From NCBI GenBank assembly GCA_028820635.1, contig JAPPIG010000025.1, positions 60,625 to 124,624 on the forward strand: a DNA stretch of 64,000 nucleotides, read 5' to 3'. A program made the position numbers and the translations under genes. The notes beneath the pieces were generated by a model. It was given only the letters and a program-made list of their open reading frames with translations, was not told the DNA's origin and did no database searches. Origin of the DNA: Candidatus Poribacteria bacterium. Lineage in GTDB: Bacteria; Poribacteria; WGA-4E; WGA-3G. Within the stretch, counting starts at the first letter, position 1. Each line of letters begins with the position of its first letter. This document shows, in pieces, positions 15,972 through 24,498 of this stretch.

Positions 15972-16727
15972 ATGGGAAATATAGGATTGACTTCTGAACA
16001 AAAAACATTCTATCAAGAAAATGGATATATTGTTCTCGAAAGTATGTTCGCACAAGAGGAGTGCCAACGTTTTGTTCAACACATGGAGGACCTACACGCT
16101 GGGCGGAAGGAGCTTTCAGGTTTTTCCCAACAAGACAAGTACGGACACCGCACATTCAATCAACATCTATATGATCCTTATGTTTTAAAATTTCTCATCG
16201 ATTCACGCTTGCACAAGCCGCTTGCAGACTGTTTTGGTGGCGAAGCTGAAGCGATTCAAACGATGCACTTCTACGAAGGATCAGAACATCCACTACATCA
16301 AGATCAATACTATCTACCCGACTGTATGTCCGCATGGATTGCGATGGTAAATGTTGATAAGAATAACGGTCCCTTGATTGTCCAACCCGGTTCGCATAGA
16401 GGCAGGTTAGTTACAAAAAACGATGTGCCGATGACATTGCAACCAGATGAAACTTACGAACAGCAACAGACCAATCGCTATTTCCCTGAAGTTGAAAGGG
16501 TTTTTGTTCAAAACGGTGACAAAAAAGTTCAGGTATTGGTAAACCAAGGTGATGTCGTTCTGTTCCATGGCAGACTGATTCATGGCGGAGCCCCAGTGCT
16601 GAAACCCGGTACACGGAGGCATGCATTGGCATGCCATTATATTCCGTATCATTCTGAGAATTGGGAACGCGATTGGCCCCGTATCTCTTTTGATGGCAGT
16701 CAGAGAGTCCATTTTCGCCAGATTTAA
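15972..16727 (+). CDS. Phytanoyl-CoA dioxygenase (PhyH) family protein
   Basis: A 251-residue Fe(II)/2-oxoglutarate oxygenase. The facial triad is HQD (His109, Asp111) with the distal His204 in FHGRLIHGG; Arg215/Arg216 (KPGTRRHALACHYIP) is placed to bind 2-oxoglutarate. LTSEQKTFYQENGYIVLESMF at the N terminus is the usual PhyH opening. Members hydroxylate aliphatic substrates such as phytanoyl-CoA, ectoine or modified sugars; sponge symbionts carry many copies with unknown substrates. The start is ATG 15972 next to an in-frame TTG. It may be co-transcribed with the LamG gene 40 bases upstream. Confidence 0.85.
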   Translation: MGNIGLTSEQKTFYQENGYIVLESMFAQEECQRFVQHMEDLHAGRKELSGFSQQDKYGHRTFNQHLYDPYVLKFLIDSRLHKPLADCFGGEAEAIQTMHFYEGSEHPLHQDQYYLPDCMSAWIAMVNVDKNNGPLIVQPGSHRGRLVTKNDVPMTLQPDETYEQQQTNRYFPEVERVFVQNGDKKVQVLVNQGDVVLFHGRLIHGGAPVLKPGTRRHALACHYIPYHSENWERDWPRISFDGSQRVHFRQI

Positions 16728-16775
16728 ACATCTTTGCCTCCGAAAACTTATCTGGTAAAGAAAATCAAAAAATGG

Positions 16776-16781
16776 TATACT
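16776..16781 (+). promoter_or_regulatory. Extended -10 element upstream of the metalloprotease gene
   Basis: ATGG-TATACT is an extended -10 (TGn motif). No good -35 is present, which extended -10 promoters tolerate. It lies 106 bases before the start at 16887. Confidence 0.35.
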
Positions 16782-16886
16782 TGTTAATCAAAATTATCCG
16801 TATACCACCACCCAAAATTGATTCAAAACACATTTATTATTGATAGCGAAGCACATCTGGCTACGCGTAAAATAAGGAGAAAGTTA

Positions 16887-19508
16887 ATGCAACGCTTATT
16901 CACTTTTTGCATCTGTATCATTTTAATTAGCGGTTTCTGCCTTCCAATTATCGCGCAAGAAGAGAAAAAAGAGGCTAAATCTGCTACACAAGCAACACCC
17001 GCAAAACAGAAGAAGGAATATGAAGATTTCAATAAAGTAACTGAAGACAGCAAAAGTTATCAAGGCTTTTTCAAACTATATGAGAAAAAAGAGAATCTTT
17101 ACTGCGAAATACAACCATCGCAATTGGAGAAACCTTTTCTATGCATGATAAGTATCGCACGGGGTTTAGGCACAGGATACCTGCTTTCCGGCATGACCAT
17201 GGATGAATGGTTGCTTGAGTGGCGGCGTGTTGGTGATAAGGTACATCTTGTCCGTAAAAATGTCCGTTTTCGTGCAAATAAAGGAACACCAATAGCAGAA
17301 GCGGTAGATTTGGGATATAGCGACTCTGTACTTTTCGCTCTCAAACTGGAAAGTGTCCATCCGCAACGAAAGAGTTTGTTAGTAAATATTTCGCCTGTTT
17401 TCATGTCCGACCTGCCACCTTTGTCTGGTCAAATAGGTGGTGGTGCCCGTTTTGATAAGGGGCGTAGCACCTGGGGAGCAATCAAAGCGTTTCCCAAAAA
17501 CGTTGAGTTGCGAGTCGATGCGGTTTATTCTGCAAGTGGTAGTCGTGACACAATTCCAGACAGTCGTGGTATTCAACTGTCTGTACACTACAGTCTCGCA
17601 CAGCTCCCATCCAACAATTATCAACCCCGCTTGGCTGATGATCGTATGGGACACTTCATGACGACTGTCAAAGACTTTTCACTTCAAACCAGTGATGAAC
17701 CGTACATCCGTTTTGTCAATCGCTGGCACTTGGAAAAGGCTGACAAAAACGCGAAACTTTCACCACCGAAAGACCCAATTATATTTTACATAGAGAAAAC
17801 CGTGCCACACCGTTTTCGCCCGTATGTGCGTCAAGGAATTCTGGAATGGAACAAGGCTTTTGAAAAAGCAGGATTCATAGATGCAATTGAAGCACGGATT
17901 CAGCAAGATCATGAGACCTGGGATCCTGAGGATGCACGGTATAATACTATTCGTTGGGTCGTTGGTGCGTCCTTTGCAATTGGGCCCTCTCGCGTGAATC
18001 CGCTTACAGGACAGATACTGGATGCTGACATCCTTGTCGGAGAAAGTTGGATTAGATCTTGGATGCGTGAGTACACGACTTACTTTGATGAAGTAGAGCA
18101 TGAGCGTAACCACCCAATTGATCATTCATCACGACATAACTGTCAGATGGCTACTGGGCTTGCACGTGAAATGGGTTTCATGGCGAGCGTTTTACAAGCA
18201 CGCGGCATAATTGACGATGGAGAACTCCCAGAAGAGTATATCGGACAGGCACTCAAAGCATTGATTATGCACGAAGTTGGTCACACATTGGGATTACGAC
18301 ATAACTTTAAAGCGACTACGATATATTCACTTGAAGAATTGAACAAGAAAAAGGATGAAGCACTCCACGGTTCAGTAATGGATTATGATGCGGTGAATAT
18401 TGCGCCAGAAGGAAAAAAACAGGGAAATTATTATACACCAACAATCGGTCCCTGGGACTACTGGGTGATTGAATACGCTTATAAGCCAATTGGTGGAAAC
18501 AAACCCGAAGCAGAACTGTCTGAGTTGCAGAAGATTGCATCACGTGCTGCATCCCCTGAACTTAGATATGCAACTGACGGTGATGCTTCAATGTATCAAT
18601 ATCGCGATCTTGATCCGTTAGTCAATCGTTGGGACCTTGGTGCGGATCCTCTTGAGTTTGCTAAACAACGTCAAGCGATTGTCGCTGGTCTGTGGGACGA
18701 GATTGCAGACAAAGTCACACAAGACGGAATGGGTTACCAACGCGTCCGACGCGCATTCAGATCACTATTGGGACAATATAGTCGTGGCATGTTCCTCGCA
18801 ACGCGTTTCATCGGTGGGCAATATCACCACAGAGACCATAAAGGGGATGAAAACGGACGTTTACCTTATGTGCCTGTTCCTGCAAAGAAGCAACGTGAAG
18901 CACTGAAATTTATCAAAGAGCACGCACTCTCAGACAAAACATTCGATTTTCCACCGAAGCTGCTGAACAGCATCGCTATTACTCGGTGGAGTGATTGGGG
19001 AACAAGTAGCGGGAATTCATCACGATTGGATTATCCAATCCATGACGTTATTCTGCGAAACCAAAGCCAAATTTTGGGACGGTTGCTTGATCGGAATGTT
19101 CTTGCGCGTGTTCAGGACACAGAGCTTAAGTTTGGGAACAATGAGGATGTGTTCACAATGCCCGAACTCTTTACTGGAATTACGGACGCTGTTTGGGTAG
19201 AACTTGATAAGAATGCCGATGCCAAACAGTGGACGAATTCAGATGCGTTTATCTCAAGTTTCCGCCGTGGGTTGCAGCGTGAACATCTAAAGCAACTTAT
19301 TAAGCTGGTGTTGGACGCAGATAGTGGTACTCCTGAAGATGCAAGATCACTTGCTCGTCTCCATCTCCAACAAATTAATACCCGTCTCAAGAACGTGCTG
19401 CAAGATTCCAAGCAAAAGCTGGATGATTACAGTGTAGCACATCTTGAAGAATCGCAAGTTCGAGTTGAAAAGGCGTTGAATGCTAATTTCCAGGTTGAGA
19501 AACGTTAA
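16887..19508 (+). CDS. Secreted metzincin zinc protease (DUF5117/DUF5118 type)
   Basis: 873 residues from ATG 16887, preceded by AAGGAGA; the longer frame from 16818 has no ribosome site. The signal peptide MQRLFTFCICIILISGFCLP is followed by a charged Ala/Lys linker. An N-terminal DUF5118-like region (YEDFNKVTEDSKSYQGFFKLYEKKENLYCEI) and DUF5117-like region come next. A metzincin zinc site HEVGHTLGLRH lies at 462-472 (His462, His466, His472, Glu463). FVNRWHLEKAD and YYTPTIGPWDYWVIEYAY (with the Met-turn-like VMDYDAV before it) are typical of this family. Exported or periplasmic peptidase; the natural substrate is unknown. It is a single gene with its own promoter. Confidence 0.85.
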   Translation: MQRLFTFCICIILISGFCLPIIAQEEKKEAKSATQATPAKQKKEYEDFNKVTEDSKSYQGFFKLYEKKENLYCEIQPSQLEKPFLCMISIARGLGTGYLLSGMTMDEWLLEWRRVGDKVHLVRKNVRFRANKGTPIAEAVDLGYSDSVLFALKLESVHPQRKSLLVNISPVFMSDLPPLSGQIGGGARFDKGRSTWGAIKAFPKNVELRVDAVYSASGSRDTIPDSRGIQLSVHYSLAQLPSNNYQPRLADDRMGHFMTTVKDFSLQTSDEPYIRFVNRWHLEKADKNAKLSPPKDPIIFYIEKTVPHRFRPYVRQGILEWNKAFEKAGFIDAIEARIQQDHETWDPEDARYNTIRWVVGASFAIGPSRVNPLTGQILDADILVGESWIRSWMREYTTYFDEVEHERNHPIDHSSRHNCQMATGLAREMGFMASVLQARGIIDDGELPEEYIGQALKALIMHEVGHTLGLRHNFKATTIYSLEELNKKKDEALHGSVMDYDAVNIAPEGKKQGNYYTPTIGPWDYWVIEYAYKPIGGNKPEAELSELQKIASRAASPELRYATDGDASMYQYRDLDPLVNRWDLGADPLEFAKQRQAIVAGLWDEIADKVTQDGMGYQRVRRAFRSLLGQYSRGMFLATRFIGGQYHHRDHKGDENGRLPYVPVPAKKQREALKFIKEHALSDKTFDFPPKLLNSIAITRWSDWGTSSGNSSRLDYPIHDVILRNQSQILGRLLDRNVLARVQDTELKFGNNEDVFTMPELFTGITDAVWVELDKNADAKQWTNSDAFISSFRRGLQREHLKQLIKLVLDADSGTPEDARSLARLHLQQINTRLKNVLQDSKQKLDDYSVAHLEESQVRVEKALNANFQVEKR

Positions 19509-19661
19509 GATTTGAATGTTTGTTCCCTTGTAGGACGGGGTCTTTGTGCCCCGCCAATGCTATCTGCACATTTGTGCGTCAATTCCCTACTGTAAGCGCG
19601 CCAATCAACAAATATCTACATATTTTTCTTCACTGTAGTTGAAAATACTAATAAATCTTAG

Positions 19662-21593
19662 ATGGGAAATATCAAAATGTATATTGCGAGACTATTATTG
19701 AAACTCTGTTTGTTATGGATTTGCGTTCTGTTTGTGAACGGTTGTTCTACGCAAGATACACCACAACCAACGCCATCGGTAGCGAAAAATACGAGTGAAT
19801 TGGGATTACCTGACGGTGCAATAGCACGACTTGGAAAAGGAATGATAATTGATATCGCGCTTTCACCTGACGGTTCACAACTCGCAGTGGCGACAGGTTT
19901 CGGAGTTTGGCAATATGATACCCGCACTGGTGGAGTACTTGATGTACTTACTGGACATACTGATAGTGTTGGTTCGGTGGCGTATTCACCTGATGGAAAA
20001 ACAGTTGTGAGCGGCTCTTCCGATGCCACGCTACAATTCTGGGATGCTCGTACGGGAAAACAAAAACGGAACTTTACAGAGTCAAGTGGCGTTAGTGTCC
20101 TTGCATATTCACCTGATGGGAAAACATTGGCAATTGCTTGTATGGACTACACAATTCAATTACGAGATGTAAAAACGATGCAACAGAAATTCAGCCTTTC
20201 TGGGCATGAAAATGGAATCATATCCATGGCGTTTAGTCCCAATGGAAAAACGCTTGTAACCAATAGTTGGGATAACACACTTCGCTCATGGGATGTTGAG
20301 ACTGGACGGTCTAAGCAAATCTTAGCAGAATATACAGCGATGACTGAGGCGATTATTTCAGTTGCGTATTCACCTGATGGTCAAACACTTGCAGGCGTTA
20401 GTATGGATGATACGCTCCACTTCTGGGATACTGCTACAGGAAAACAGATACAATCGCTTACCGCACCAACCGATAAGGTCACTTCAGTTGCCTTCAGTCC
20501 GGATGGTGCCAGGTTTGCTTTTGGGAGTCCGGATCATTCAATTCAGATTCGGGATACAGGAACTCAAACATCGCGGAGTAACTTTGTCCGGCACACGGAT
20601 GAAGTCTATTACTTAGCGTATTCAGGCGATGGTAAAACGTTGGTCAGTGCAAGTCTTGACGATACAATTCGTGTGTGGGATTTGAAAACACAAAAACTAT
20701 CGCACACCTTTTCTGGTTTTACAAGTTCTGTCAGTTCGGTTGCGTATACACCAGACGGTAAGACACTCGCAGCCGGAAGTTCGGACAATACAATTCGGTT
20801 GTGGGACACGGAAAATCGGACGCTTTTGCAAACACTCTACGGACACACATCTTTTATTGATTCAATTGCGATTAGTCCGGATGGTAAAATGCTCGCAAGT
20901 GGAGGTATGGACGAAACTGTTCGGTTCTGGGAAACTGCTACAGGGCGGCATTTTGACACCTTGAAACACGAATTCAGTTATATCAGTTCAGTAGCGTTTT
21001 CTCCTGATGGTCAAACACTGGTATCTGCAGGCACAGATAGTAAGATTCATGTGTGGGACGCGAACATCGGAAGAGAAAAACATATACTCGCCGGTCATGA
21101 TGAACCTATCCTGTCTTTGGCGTTTTCGCCTGACGGTAATATGCTTGCAAGTGGAAGTGAAGATCATTCAATTCGGATATGGAATGCAAAAGCCAGACGG
21201 TTTAAGCAGATGCCGTTACTTTCTGACTTTCGCATGGCAGGTCATACAGATGCTGTACATTCAGTTGCATTTAGTCCTGATAGCAGCACAGTTGTTAGCG
21301 GAAGCGCAGATAAAACGATTCGACTATGGGATATCCGCACCCAAAAGGAAAAGTTTAAACTTTCTGGGCATAAGGATAAAGTTACTTCAGTCGTATTCGG
21401 TCTGGATGGTAAAACAGTTGCCAGCGGGAGTGATGATCAAACTGTTCGTCTATGGGACGTACAAACAGAAAGTCTCAAGAAGACATATAATGGACATACA
21501 GCGGATGTTACTTCTGTTGTATTCAGTCCAGATGGCAAAACACTTTCCAGTGGAAGTCAGGACGGAACTATTCTGCTGTGGAATGTTCCGTAA
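19662..21593 (+). CDS. WD40-repeat lipoprotein
   Basis: A 643-residue protein with a lipoprotein signal ending LFVNGC (lipidated Cys28, or Cys23 if ATG 19677 is used). About thirteen WD40 repeats follow, each of the form GHTDSVGSVAYSPDGKTVVSGSSDATLQFWD. The count suggests two stacked seven-bladed propellers. The protein is probably anchored in a membrane facing the periplasm or surface, as a scaffold for protein interactions. Bacterial homologues with long WD40 arrays are common in Planctomycetes, Cyanobacteria and Poribacteria. Several long frames in other phases arise from the repeats and are not genes. The downstream GNAT gene begins 18 bases after the stop. Confidence 0.85.
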   Translation: MGNIKMYIARLLLKLCLLWICVLFVNGCSTQDTPQPTPSVAKNTSELGLPDGAIARLGKGMIIDIALSPDGSQLAVATGFGVWQYDTRTGGVLDVLTGHTDSVGSVAYSPDGKTVVSGSSDATLQFWDARTGKQKRNFTESSGVSVLAYSPDGKTLAIACMDYTIQLRDVKTMQQKFSLSGHENGIISMAFSPNGKTLVTNSWDNTLRSWDVETGRSKQILAEYTAMTEAIISVAYSPDGQTLAGVSMDDTLHFWDTATGKQIQSLTAPTDKVTSVAFSPDGARFAFGSPDHSIQIRDTGTQTSRSNFVRHTDEVYYLAYSGDGKTLVSASLDDTIRVWDLKTQKLSHTFSGFTSSVSSVAYTPDGKTLAAGSSDNTIRLWDTENRTLLQTLYGHTSFIDSIAISPDGKMLASGGMDETVRFWETATGRHFDTLKHEFSYISSVAFSPDGQTLVSAGTDSKIHVWDANIGREKHILAGHDEPILSLAFSPDGNMLASGSEDHSIRIWNAKARRFKQMPLLSDFRMAGHTDAVHSVAFSPDSSTVVSGSADKTIRLWDIRTQKEKFKLSGHKDKVTSVVFGLDGKTVASGSDDQTVRLWDVQTESLKKTYNGHTADVTSVVFSPDGKTLSSGSQDGTILLWNVP

Positions 21594-21611
21594 AAGAGAA
21601 TGTGAAAACAG

Positions 21612-22517
21612 ATGGAGATACTGCAATACACGCCCGACCTACTAACACCCTTAACACATTTTTACAATCGCTTGACCGCCGACGTGCCACATTGCTATCC
21701 TGTAAAGGAAGAGGAATTCTCTACCGTAATGAGCGTCGCGACAGGTGAAGCAGACAAAACCGATGACAATCTTGAATCCGAAACTGCGTTCGTTGCAACA
21801 CAAAACGGTAAGGTACAGGCGTTTATTCACATAGGTTTCTATCAAGACGAAAATGAAAAAAATGAGAAAGTAAACAATGGTGTTATCCGATTTTTTGGGT
21901 ATAAACGCGGTTCGCGACATGTGGGACAAATTACGCTTGAAAAAGCCGAAAACTATCTAAAAACATATAACATCTCACGGATTATTGCTTTTTCTAAAAT
22001 CTATCGATATCGTTTCTATCACTTTGAATACGCTCACCTGTCGAATTCACTTGACCACGTTCAAGCACTGCTTGGACTCAACGGTTACCAACGTTGTAAT
22101 GGGCAGATATTTTTAGATTGGAAAAACTTCTCTGTGACACCAACAACTTCAAATATGCCAGTAACGATTTCTGTAGACTGGAAAGAAGGTCGCGGGAAAC
22201 TACCGAACTGTAATATAACAGCACACAAGGAAGAAGAAGAGGTTGGTATCTGTTGGTCTGTTTCTTGTGAAGAATTTTCAAGCCATCCCGATATGCAAGA
22301 TTGGGTCTATACGGATTGGCTTGGTGTTGAAGATGAATATCAGGGACAAGGATTGGGAAAATACTTGCTGCAATACTCACTTCAAGAGATGCAAAAAGTC
22401 GGATACAAGCATGCTTCACTTAGCACGGATTGGAATAATTATCGCGCATTACTCTTTTATAGCAACTGTGGTTATAAGGTTGTAGATTGGACTTATGCGT
22501 ATGAAAAAGTGCCGTGA
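21612..22517 (+). CDS. GNAT acetyltransferase-like protein, copy 1 of 3
   Basis: A 301-residue protein with two GNAT-like halves. The C-terminal half has the acetyl-CoA loop YQGQGLGKYLLQYSLQEMQKVGYKHASLSTDWNN (Q/RxxGxG/A) and the final FYSNCGYKVVDWTY strand. The N-terminal half (MEILQYTPDLLTPLTHFYNRL, ETAFVATQNGKVQAFIHIG) is a degenerate copy lacking the loop. It is probably a cytosolic N-acyltransferase with unknown acceptor. The two following genes are close paralogues in tandem. The reading frame begins 18 bases after the WD40 gene without a clear ribosome site of its own. Confidence 0.75.
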   Translation: MEILQYTPDLLTPLTHFYNRLTADVPHCYPVKEEEFSTVMSVATGEADKTDDNLESETAFVATQNGKVQAFIHIGFYQDENEKNEKVNNGVIRFFGYKRGSRHVGQITLEKAENYLKTYNISRIIAFSKIYRYRFYHFEYAHLSNSLDHVQALLGLNGYQRCNGQIFLDWKNFSVTPTTSNMPVTISVDWKEGRGKLPNCNITAHKEEEEVGICWSVSCEEFSSHPDMQDWVYTDWLGVEDEYQGQGLGKYLLQYSLQEMQKVGYKHASLSTDWNNYRALLFYSNCGYKVVDWTYAYEKVP

Positions 22518-22558
22518 GAACACCGATTGTGAGGTCGAAAGAAAAGATAGGAGAATAC

Positions 22559-23485
22559 ATGGAAATTCTTCAATACACACCTGACATGGTAACACCTCTA
22601 ACACAATTTTATAATCGCCTGACTGCCGAGGTTCCGCATTGCTACCCCGTAAAGGAAGAGGAAATGGCTGATGCTGTAAACGGGATTCTCACTGGTAAAG
22701 ACGACAAAAAGCAAGGAGAACTTGAGGCAGAAACAGCTTTCGTAGCGATAATTGATGGTGATGTAAAAGCTTTTATCCATGTCCTTCTAAGTCCAATTGA
22801 AAAAAATAAAGAAGAGGATGTTGGTTTTATAAGGTTTTTTGGTTACGAAAACGGGGCGCGGCAAGCAGGACAAGCCGTACTTGAAAAGGCAGAAACTTAT
22901 CTGAAAATGTATAATATAACCAGAATTTTCGTTTTCCGATCAAGCCGCCGATATGGTTTTTATCACTTTGAACATGCTAATCTTTCGGGCGCACTTGGTC
23001 AGGTACATGCACTGCTTGGAATCAACGGATATGGCCGTTGTGGGGGTGAGGTATTTTTGGACTGGGAGAACTATGCTGTTACACCTATACCTTCAATTCT
23101 ACCTGTAACGCTTTCTATAGATTGGGAACAGGGACGAGGAGAACGTCCAAATTGCAACGTAAGAGCTTACCAAGATGATAAAATAGTCGGTGAGTGTGAT
23201 TCAGTTTCTGGTGGTGAGTTTTCAAGCCACCCTGAAGCACAAGACTGGTTACACACCGTTTGGCTTGGTATTGAAGACGAGTTTCAGGGACAAGGCTTAG
23301 GACGTTACCTACTCCAATACGCGCTTCAAGAGATGCATAAAGTCGGATACCAGCACGCAGCAATTAGTTCTGGCATTGATAATCACCGAGCGTTCCTCTT
23401 TTACAGCAATTGCGGTTATCGGGTTGTAGATTGGACTTATGAGTATGAAAAGTGCTGTGAGAACACCGATGTGGGAGGTCTATAA
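22559..23485 (+). CDS. GNAT acetyltransferase-like protein, copy 2 of 3
   Basis: 308 residues from ATG 22559, preceded by GATAGGAGAATAC; an in-frame ATG at 22514 overlaps the previous gene and lacks a ribosome site. The organisation is as in copy 1, with the acetyl-CoA loop FQGQGLGRYLLQYALQEMHK in the C-terminal half. The stop used by copy 1 after 'YEK' is shifted out of frame here, so translation reads into the old spacer and adds about ten residues (CCENTDVGGL). This shows that the duplication unit included the spacer. Confidence 0.75.
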   Translation: MEILQYTPDMVTPLTQFYNRLTAEVPHCYPVKEEEMADAVNGILTGKDDKKQGELEAETAFVAIIDGDVKAFIHVLLSPIEKNKEEDVGFIRFFGYENGARQAGQAVLEKAETYLKMYNITRIFVFRSSRRYGFYHFEHANLSGALGQVHALLGINGYGRCGGEVFLDWENYAVTPIPSILPVTLSIDWEQGRGERPNCNVRAYQDDKIVGECDSVSGGEFSSHPEAQDWLHTVWLGIEDEFQGQGLGRYLLQYALQEMHKVGYQHAAISSGIDNHRAFLFYSNCGYRVVDWTYEYEKCCENTDVGGL

Positions 23486-23502
23486 AAGAGATAGGAGAAC
23501 AG

Positions 23503-24420
23503 ATGGAAATTTTACAATATACGACGCCTGACATGGTAACACCGCTCACACAATTTTATAACCGTCTAATTGCCGAAGTTCCGCATTGCTACCCCATCCA
23601 AAAGGAGGAAATGGCTGATGCTGTAAACGGGATTTTCTCTGGTAAAGACGACAAAAATGATTCCGAGACAGCATTTGTAGCCACCGTGGGTGGTGTTGTG
23701 AAAGCGTTTATTCATGTAGGTCTATGTCAGATTGGACCAAAAGCAAACAAAGAAGATGCGGGTTTAATACGATTTATGGGTTACGAACGCGGCGCGCGGC
23801 CTGCTGGTCAAGCCGTGCTTGAAAAGGCGGAGGAATATCTGAAAGCATTTGACATAAATCGTATTTGTGCTTTCCGATCAGACAATAAATATCGTTTCTA
23901 TCATCTTGAATACGCCAATCTATCAGAAGCCTTTGATCACGTTCATGCACTTCTGGGATTCAACGGTTACCATGCTCGTCCAAGGTGGGTCTTCTTAAAC
24001 TGGGAAGATTACGATGTTACGCCAATACCAGCACCTATACCTGTAAAACTATCAGTTAACTGGAGACAAGGACGTGGACAACGCCCAGACTGCGGCGTAA
24101 TAGTCACTCAAGAGAATGAACAAATTGGTGAATGTTTTTCTTTTTCTGGCGGTGAATATTCTACCCATCATGATGCTCAAGACTGGTGCTTTACCACTTG
24201 GCTTGAGGTTGAGAGTGAGTTTCAAGGGCACGGATTGGGGAAGTTCTTACTACAGTACTCACTTCAGGAGATGCAAAAGATCGGTTATCGTCATGCATCT
24301 GTCAGCACAAGCTGGGAGAATTTTCGCGCACTTCTCTTATATAGCAACTGTGGATATCGGGTTGTAGATTGGACTTATGAGTATGAAAAAGTCCTATCAG
24401 AAACATCCACGCAAAAGTAA
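23503..24420 (+). CDS. GNAT acetyltransferase-like protein, copy 3 of 3
   Basis: 305 residues starting 18 bases after copy 2, with GATAGGAGAACAG as ribosome site. The acetyl-CoA loop is FQGHGLGKFLLQYSLQEMQK; His replaces the second Gln. One codon has been inserted near the N terminus relative to copies 1 and 2 (QYTTPDMV against QYTPDMV). The three copies are about equally diverged by eye, suggesting old tandem amplification. The substrate is unknown. Confidence 0.75.
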   Translation: MEILQYTTPDMVTPLTQFYNRLIAEVPHCYPIQKEEMADAVNGIFSGKDDKNDSETAFVATVGGVVKAFIHVGLCQIGPKANKEDAGLIRFMGYERGARPAGQAVLEKAEEYLKAFDINRICAFRSDNKYRFYHLEYANLSEAFDHVHALLGFNGYHARPRWVFLNWEDYDVTPIPAPIPVKLSVNWRQGRGQRPDCGVIVTQENEQIGECFSFSGGEYSTHHDAQDWCFTTWLEVESEFQGHGLGKFLLQYSLQEMQKIGYRHASVSTSWENFRALLLYSNCGYRVVDWTYEYEKVLSETSTQK

Positions 24421-24426
24421 AAGAGC

Positions 24427-24467
24427 GCGTCATATCCTGCCCTAATTTTGTGTGCATGGTATGACGC
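24427..24467. terminator. Bidirectional hairpin between convergent genes
   Basis: GCGTCATA (24427-24434) pairs with TATGACGC (24460-24467). It lies in the 78-base gap between the GNAT array and the convergent DUF5916 gene. Confidence 0.45.
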
Positions 24468-24498
24468 ACCTTAATTCGATTTCTTGTTGAAATAGACA

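Noticed and set aside
21007..21645. 212-residue frame within the WD40 gene
   Set aside because: A phase-shifted translation of the WD40 repeats (recurrent FGYG/FRLT-like pattern), not a gene.
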